This document shows positions 34,333 to 39,930 of a stretch of 39,930 bases of DNA, piece after piece (the stretch's first letter is position 1; each line of letters begins with the position of its first letter). Both the position numbers and the translations under genes were made by a program. The stretch is from positions 1-39,930 of the forward strand of contig JAWQRO010000397.1 of assembly GCA_033557835.1 (NCBI GenBank). Direction: 5' to 3'. The DNA comes from Helochares maculicollis. Its lineage: Eukaryota > Arthropoda > Insecta > Coleoptera > Hydrophilidae. The notes below the pieces were generated by a model. The model saw only the letters and a program-made list of their open reading frames with translations. It did not search any database and was not told where the DNA came from.

Positions 34333-35517
34333 ATTTATAATCTTATCACAGATTACATTTCTATACATAAGTTAATGAACGTTTTTACGTTTTACAAAAT
34401 CATATTCTCATTGTTCAAGTGCCTAATTTTATTTTTAATATGTTTATATATATGATGTAGTTATTGTGAATTTTTTGTACATATTTGGACTACAAAAACT
34501 TTATATATATATTATTGTTTCTATTATTAAAAAAATATTATTAGATAGACTTTTTAATGCAACTAATTAATTAATGTTATTGAATGGATGTATCATATTG
34601 TAAATATGCTCGAATTCTTCGTGTAAGTTTTACGCTACTCTAAAGATTTGTTTGTTTTGTAGATATGACTGTTTATTTCATTTTTCCATATAATTCATTT
34701 TAGTTTCTAAGATTCAATTGCAATTTTAGTTTTTTTCAATTTTCTATGAAAGGATTATTATTTGTTTCGAATTTGTGGTACTAATGTAAGTAACACTTTA
34801 ATTGTGCAACTCTAACTTATTAAACAATTTGTGCGTTAATTTTAAATGTTTGCCAGTATGTTCAGTTTGTATTTTCTTTATTGTTAAACTGAAAAATGTA
34901 GTCGATCGGCCTATGTTGTATATCGAACTGTTGTGTACTTAAATAACTGTTTTAAGTTTCACACAGACACTGAAATGTTATGTATGAGTATTGTTGTAAG
35001 AAATACTAAATTTTTAAGATTATATTTGAGTGTATTTTTTGCCCCCAAGCCATGTCAGTTTCATATATGAAAGAGTTATCGATAGTACGGGCGGGTCTTC
35101 ATTATTGGCATGTACTTGATGAAGTCCGTTTTATATTTTCACTGTTGAAGATTACTAAATATACTCTTTTCTAATTACAAGCGCTGTAATAAATGCTTAA
35201 GAGGAAACACAAAGGTATCACTCTATCGAGCAAAAGAGAGAGATACTCCCATTCGCCCTTGGCTATAGCCTGACGTGGCAATGTAGCCTCATCCAGCTTG
35301 ATACATACCATGAGAAAACTGAAACAGTGTATTCAGATTTTATTCATAAACAATTTAAATTATAATATCACAAATGTAACATAAATATAATTGTTATGAT
35401 AAGTTCCTAATATCATAGCTACCACAATTAGTCAAAATACTCCAAATGAAAAACAAATTTCCAAGTTTCCAAATAAATAAATCATAACTTTTACACAATT
35501 CTCTTAGTCATCTCTTG

Positions 35518-35535
35518 CTAGATTTTGAAATCTAG
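35518..35535. repeat. Hairpin CTAGATTT-TG-AAATCTAG
   Basis: It has perfect 8-bp arms and a 2-nt loop, and lies 17 bp before the stronger hairpin at 35,553. Confidence 0.7.
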
Positions 35536-35552
35536 ATGCGTAAAAAAATATT

Positions 35553-35577
35553 ACCTCAAGGAGTTAGTCCTTGAGGT
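35553..35577. repeat. Hairpin ACCTCAAGGA-GTTAG-TCCTTGAGGT
   Basis: It has perfect 10-bp arms and a 5-nt loop, between the 3' ends of two convergent genes. It could fold in RNA from either strand. No function is known. Confidence 0.8.
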
Positions 35578-36017
35578 TTTAACTATTATCAGCTTGTTTC
35601 CATTTTGTCATCTTCAGTTGAAGGTAACTCCTGAAAAATAAATCAGAAATGCTTTTAAATTAATAAACATTAAAATAAAGGGTAAAATTATAACACTATG
35701 ACTGTGCATAAATTTAGATTTAGGTACATTCATTTTTTATTCATATGCATCTATTTTGTGATTCCTTTATAAATATTTTTCATGAGGTATTTCAGATACT
35801 CATTCATAAATTGGCATTTATACAAAAATTCATATCAATAAAACAGTGTTTCACTATCTGACTCATGAACGGCCACATTGCAGTTATAGTGCAAAATGTG
35901 TTTAAAATTAAGATATATTTGCCCATTTATCTCAAATTCAATTAGCAAAGTACAATTGGGTGGTTAACATTTTCTTTTATAACTGTTAAGAGTGTTGAGA
36001 ATCGAGATACCGACTCC

Positions 36018-36044
36018 CACATCGTATTTCAAAAGTACGATGTG
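36018..36044. repeat. Hairpin CACATCGTA-9 nt-TACGATGTG
   Basis: It has perfect 9-bp arms in a locally GC-richer patch (about 36,000-36,090). Confidence 0.75.
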
Positions 36045-36485
36045 TCAATGTAGCGACCATTAGTGAATTTTGGCGGCCATCTTGCGAAGTTGTGTCATCA
36101 CTCTTAGTTAATCTTATTTGTCAATTACATTTATTAATAAAAACATGCAAGGTATTTTTAATGCCATTTGCATCGTATTTATTACTTCTCTGTGTATTAA
36201 AATGATTGTCAAAAAAACCAGTGCTCAAAAGTATATGTCTTGAAACGAAATTGTGAACGAAGCCCATTTCTGATCCATAATTCAAGCTTCCTGTCCCATC
36301 TTTACATGCAGAAGAGACAAAAATGTTATACAATTTTTACACATGTCCACTTCTCTATAAATATTTTAAGTATAATAAAATCTTTTTTCAGTGTTGGTAT
36401 TTTAACTGCTCAAATTTGGTATTATTTTCATAGCCCTGCTGCCAACATGACATATTATGTATCAGCTTTTTAATTTTCAACAATT

Positions 36486-36495
36486 TTTATTTATT
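36486..36495 (-). terminator. Candidate polyadenylation signals for snurportin gene
   Basis: Two overlapping AATAAA hexamers on the minus strand lie about 300 bases after the stop at 36,793. The choice is tentative. Confidence 0.35.
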
Positions 36496-36792
36496 TAGAA
36501 ATAAAATTATTGTATAGTTTAATTACATCTTTCTAAATATGTCGAAATATCTGTAATAATGCCTTCAAAATTATACAGCAATGAATTCTATAATTTATGC
36601 ATAATCATAGTGATAATAGAAACATGCACACTAGATACAAAAGATAAATTATAGCCACAAATAAAAATACACCATAAAAATAAAAATTATATTCATGTAA
36701 TAAAAATGAGCAAAAATCTTTGACAACCCCCACAAATTAGGCGAATAGCCAATCAACGTACCCAAAGCCAACAAGTTGATAAAATTATGGAA

Positions 36793-37359
36793 TCAATTTT
36801 CAGATTTGCTAGGAGGTTCTACCAAATCTGGAGGCGCAAATGAATCAGAAACGTCAAATGAAGCACTATCTTCAACTACATAACATTCGTGTGTGGAATC
36901 AGACTTCTTTTCTTGTCTACCTGTATTATTGCTTTGTAAATCAGAGCCGCAATTGTCTATTATTTCCACCTTTTGTAATTTTGCTGCAATGCCTTCTTCC
37001 TCATCTAGATGTTCCTTAACTACTGCTTCATTATTTCTATCAAAAAATTGAAATCTACAAATTTTTTTAGTTCTTTTCGCTCTTTGCAATGTGGATAAAT
37101 CTATGTAGTTTAGTTCCCAGTCAATTTCCTCTGATGTATCAACCTTATAATCAAGGAGGAGGTGATAAAGTACAAAACAGTCCCCTACATGTAAGTAAGG
37201 CATATCTGTACAGCCTGAACAATAAACCTTAGTTTGTTTTCCATAGAAATCTTTGCAATAACCTTTACAAACTACACAGTCTGCCTTGTTTTTAGAATAA
37301 AATGGAGGGTGGAGAATCTCTCTATTGAAACGGGATTCCACAATATGATTTTCTAAGTT
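36793..37359 (-). CDS. Exon 3: piggyBac-type cysteine-rich domain fused to snurportin
   Basis: The acceptor AAATTTCAG joins in phase 0 to exon 2 and opens 188 codons with no internal stop. Residues 405-443 of the fusion form a Cys/His cluster: CVVC, C, then VYCSGC, then LHVGDCFVLYH. The layout C-x2-C ... C-x2-C ... CFxxYH is that of the C-terminal zinc-binding domain of piggyBac transposases, preceded by HPPFYSKNKA-like text as in those proteins. No piggyBac catalytic (DDE) part or terminal repeat is seen nearby. The remainder is acidic and Ser-rich (DEEEGIAAKL, then VEDSASFDVSDSFAPP) and ends KSEN. In transposases this domain binds terminal-repeat DNA; here it may be a domesticated remnant. 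Alternatives are a separate gene whose start is unseen, or a native zinc-binding tail. Confidence 0.7.
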   Translation of the reverse strand, partial: NLENHIVESRFNREILHPPFYSKNKADCVVCKGYCKDFYGKQTKVYCSGCTDMPYLHVGDCFVLYHLLLDYKVDTSEEIDWELNYIDLSTLQRAKRTKKICRFQFFDRNNEAVVKEHLDEEEGIAAKLQKVEIIDNCGSDLQSNNTGRQEKKSDSTHECYVVEDSASFDVSDSFAPPDLVEPPSKSEN

Positions 37360-38682
37360 CTGAAATTTTTTTAGCTAAACTCTAACCTCTCAAATAAATT
37401 CTTAATCCTGACAAAAATATTTTAACTATTAAAAACATAAATCAAGCCTTTACTTGTAAAATAAAGAAATTAAACGATTACCTTCATATATACATCTAGA
37501 AACTGCTTTTTGGTAATGAACTTCTCAAAATTCTTTCTTTCTGTCTCTTCGACTTGCAACAAGTGGGTTTTTAGATCAACGTAGCTGGATGGAGCTACAC
37601 AATGCATTGCATTGATACTAATATTGAACATCTCTGAAACCATGTATGGTTTTAACCAAAGCACTAAGGGAGTCATCCGACGAATATATGTTCCTTCCTT
37701 GTGGTAAAATAAAATTCCATCCAGGTTAACAGGTGTGTTGTCGATCATATAAGGCCCTAATAGTGCCGTCTGTAAATTCTCAACACTTGCCTTAAAATAA
37801 GGCACTACTTTAAACGATCTTGCATTAACATTGGGCACATATGTTGCTATATCGTAATTATATTCCTGCACCTTTGAGTTCAAGAAGTAAAATCGAAAAT
37901 CAGTCTAGAAAAATATATTTGTTTAGTAATGTGCAATTTTGATAGCCTAAAATAAAATGAATGTATAATCTTACTGAACATAGTTTTAATGGATGTCCAT
38001 CCCATGCCATAATATCAAGTATGTAGTATGTCTTGGTTTTAATTTCGTATATGCAGTCTAGAATTGTAAATCGGTTTTGTTTGTAGTAATGGTTACCACC
38101 CGGTAAGTTTGAAGAAAATGTTTCCATCCAACGTCCTAGTTTATCATAAGCTATAGTGCTTTTTCTTGCGGCAACTATAAGCGCCCTTTTGCCTTTGGGA
38201 CATGGCTTAATGATCCAATTTTCATCCAGATCATTTGGTACATCCATCATCCACTCGGAAGACATTACCCTAAACTTAAACTTCTGTTTTTTGAACTGTT
38301 GCAAAATATCTACCGAAGTCTCTAGATATTGAACTGCATCTAGGGATTTTATAACATTAGCATCTTCACAAGCCTCAAGTAATTCATCAGCTAACTTCTC
38401 ATAAGGCTCATCCTCTGACAGCAAATGCGATAGATCTCTTTTGTCATCAATGTCTTGGTATCGTTTTTCCCGGATATGATTTAACATTATTCTTCGGCGC
38501 TCTTCAATGGTTTTTGGAAAATTTGCTACTTTGAATAAGGACTTTAAACCTATTGGTTCTTGGTGCTTGGGTAACGTACGCTGTAAACCTTCAGCTAGGA
38601 TACTTTGCTGTGATGGTGTAATAGTATCTGCAAATAGTTGGTTTTCTCCAGTTTGTTGTACTGTAGTTGCTTGTGTATCCAT
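36793..38682 (-). CDS. SNUPN: Snurportin-1 with piggyBac-like C-terminal extension, whole gene
   Basis: This is a nuclear import adaptor for spliceosomal snRNPs: it binds the m3G cap and importin beta. Three exons (38682-37975, 37904-37482, 37359-36793), all joined in phase 0 by short introns (70 and 122 bp), give about 565 residues, against about 360 in human. Residues 45-85 hold a basic helix (ERRRIMLNHIREKR) in the position of the importin-beta-binding region. Residues 142-330 match the cap-binding fold: SEWMMDVPNDL, CPKGKRALIVAARKST, SSNLPGGN, DCIYE, TDFRFYFLNS, DGILFYHKEGTY and PLVLWLKPYM, with a Trp at 319 where the family has the cap-stacking Trp. Exon 3 adds a Cys/His cluster (see its entry) unlike any snurportin known to me. 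The cap-binding part is certain; the third exon's membership is inferred from splice phase. Confidence 0.9.
37482..37904 (-). CDS. SNUPN: Snurportin exon 2
   Basis: The acceptor is TTTTTCTAG; the donor is AAG/GTAATC. Its 141 codons begin TDFRFYFLNSK, a direct match to the snurportin TDFRFYW motif. They include DGILFYHKEGTYIRRMTPLV, then the Trp-Leu-Lys-Pro-Tyr-Met motif, and end in a charged tail (EETERKNFEKFITKK). Without splicing, the frame stops three codons past the donor, which could make a normal-length snurportin if the intron is retained. Confidence 0.93.
37975..38682 (-). CDS. SNUPN: Snurportin exon 1
   Basis: ATG at 38,682 (AAAAAATGG) begins 236 codons, ending TGTTCA/GTAAGA. It covers the N-terminal Gln/Thr-rich lead, the basic importin-beta-binding helix and the first half of the cap-binding domain up to IMAWDGHPLKLCS. 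A TTTATTTCAG acceptor-like site sits 7 bases upstream of the ATG, so a short 5' UTR intron is possible. Confidence 0.93.
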
Positions 38683-38777
38683 TTTTTGTCTGAAATAAAA
38701 ATTATAAGTAATAGCTTAAAACTGATTATGGACAGTTGGGCTTACTGTTATTATCAATTTGGTGACACTGCACTTGA

Positions 38778-38785
38778 CTTTTATA
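38778..38785 (-). promoter_or_regulatory. Candidate TATA box of snurportin gene
   Basis: TATAAAAG on the minus strand lies about 100 bases upstream of the ATG. A GTAAGC donor-like site at 38,745-38,740 and an acceptor at 38,691-38,690 could define a 56-bp 5' UTR intron. This is inference from motifs in AT-rich DNA. Confidence 0.3.
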
Positions 38786-38829
38786 ACCCAGAACACATGA
38801 AAATTAAGTTTTTTCAGATTAATTGAGAC

Positions 38830-39040
38830 TGCAACGTATATCTTATGGGGACGTAAGTGTATGTGATTTTCAACTTAAAGAGTAATAAATGAGGGACAAG
38901 GCGGAAAGTTGGCCAAAAACAGTCTACTACTGTATAGTAAATGGTATCTCGTATCTGTATATTTGATTAGCTTATTACCTAAACGCAACAAACCTAAACA
39001 GTAGAGGGACTTAACAATTATTTCAAGAGTACTTTTCTTA
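38830..39040. other. Intergenic DNA upstream of snurportin
   Basis: No feature is supported here. Confidence 0.4.
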
Positions 39041-39560
39041 CTTTATCAATATTTTGTTCTCTGATGAAAACTGGATATTTAGTGCTACATATCCGCAACA
39101 CAAGCATCAAAAATCGCTTTATTCACCTAAAATTATAGCACGGGAAACAACGTGCAACGAATTATTGGTATGTAATTTTTTACTGGCAAAATAGGACACT
39201 TAGTAACAGTTAGTTCAGAATATGATGTTGAACGGTTAAACAATTTATTTGTGGCTACACTGCACAGCTTTCTTGACTATAGCCAAAGAACATGATTCTA
39301 GCAAGACACACGCCCAACAAATATCTACAAAGAGTTCATGAAATATTTCCTGGTTAATTGATTAACAGGAGAGGTTAAATAAATTAGCTTTCGTGCAGTC
39401 TTGATTTAAACCCTATGATGATGTTATCTCAAATTTAAAATGTATTCCAACAAACCAACTTCCCTGCATTTGAAAGAAAATATCCACAAGAAAAAGGCAT
39501 CCATCATAGAGTCTGACTATCAAGCAGTTATAAAATATTTTAGTGTTCATTTAAGTGAGT
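39040..39560 (+). mobile_element. Tc1-like transposase relic
   Basis: Three blocks in the right order recall a Tc1-type DDE transposase. They are FVLSDENWIFSATYPQ at about 39,054-39,100, F-stop-QDTRPTNIYKEFMKYFLVN at about 39,296-39,360 (compare the family FQQDxAPxHxA block), and CSLDLNPMM at about 39,396-39,423 (compare SPDLNPxDY). Intervening frames are broken by stops and shifts. There is no terminal repeat. The copy is old and the family assignment is moderate. Confidence 0.55.
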
Positions 39561-39721
39561 ACCGTGAATGCAAGGATCTACATTTAAACAATTTTATTTT
39601 AAAAAAATAAATTCTCAAGTCATGTATTTTAATTGCTGATACATGGTTTAACAATAAATATATTCCCTTTGAAAAACCTTGTTTTATAAATCTCACTACA
39701 AAGAGTATTCTTAATACACAT

Positions 39722-39751
39722 TATATATTATATATATATATATATATATAA
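39722..39751. repeat. TA microsatellite
   Basis: A near-pure (TA)n run of about 30 bp. Confidence 0.95.
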
Positions 39752-39894
39752 AATTAATTGATTTATTTTTATAGCTTATTTTATTTGTTTGGTGTTAATT
39801 TTATTATTTAAACGCTATTTAGTAACGATTCCTAACATTTCAAGTATTTCCTAACAAAGATTTCTCTTGTCACAAGTATATAATAGAAATCATA

Positions 39895-39898
<4 letters not shown>

Positions 39899-39926
<28 letters not shown>
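39899..39926. repeat. AT microsatellite at window end
   Basis: A pure (AT)n run of about 28 bp, close to the window edge. Confidence 0.95.

Positions 39927-39930
<4 letters not shown>

Larger units (their letters stand above)
34333..36480. other. Intergenic region between convergent nuf and snurportin genes
   Basis: No exon is supported. The region holds a TATCGATA site (35,077-35,084), three perfect or near-perfect hairpins (35,518-35,535; 35,553-35,577; 36,018-36,044) and AT-rich filler. Short frames at 36,121-36,473 look non-coding. Confidence 0.55.

Overview
The window is AT-rich animal nuclear DNA. It has phased GT-AG introns, long introns, several mariner/Tc1 transposon relics and no sign of operons. 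The gene content points to an arthropod, most likely an insect: a Nuf-type Rab11-FIP, a snurportin, and a mariner resembling the mellifera subfamily. I cannot name the order or species from the sequence alone.

Layout. Positions 1-12.8 kb hold no coding exon I can support. They contain three decayed mariner transposases (1-545, 4.86-5.95 kb, 8.46-9.13 kb), a small inverted repeat at 6.8 kb, a slightly CpG-richer patch at 2.2-2.6 kb and dispersed repeat fragments near 9.8-10.7 kb. From 12.8 to 33.9 kb runs a plus-strand gene for a class II Rab11-family interacting protein, the Rab11-FIP3/4 homologue called nuclear fallout (nuf) in flies. I could place nine exons of a long form (about 461 aa) plus an alternative first exon at 23.6 kb that splices in phase to the same coiled-coil exons (about 358 aa). 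Its introns contain a repeat-rich cluster at 16.5-18.1 kb (tRNA-like SINE head, inverted repeat, 170-bp tandem duplication), a mariner relic at 20.5-21.1 kb and a near-complete but frameshifted mellifera-type mariner at 31.1-32.2 kb. The last exon carries the Rab11-binding domain.

Convergent to nuf, on the minus strand, is the snurportin-1 gene (38.68-36.79 kb). Exons 1 and 2 encode an importin-beta-binding region and a clear trimethylguanosine-cap-binding domain. The third exon joins in frame through a 122-bp intron. It would add about 188 residues containing a C-x2-C ... C-x2-C ... CFxxYH cysteine cluster that looks like the C-terminal zinc-binding domain of piggyBac transposases. This possible snurportin-piggyBac-domain fusion is the most interesting item in the window. 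Beyond it, 39.04-39.56 kb holds a Tc1-like transposase relic, and the window ends in TA microsatellites.

The two genes are not obviously functionally linked. Nuf-type proteins act with Rab11 on recycling endosomes and in membrane delivery during cytokinesis and cellularisation. Snurportin imports m3G-capped snRNPs into the nucleus. All gene models come from reading splice signals and phase by eye, without transcript data.
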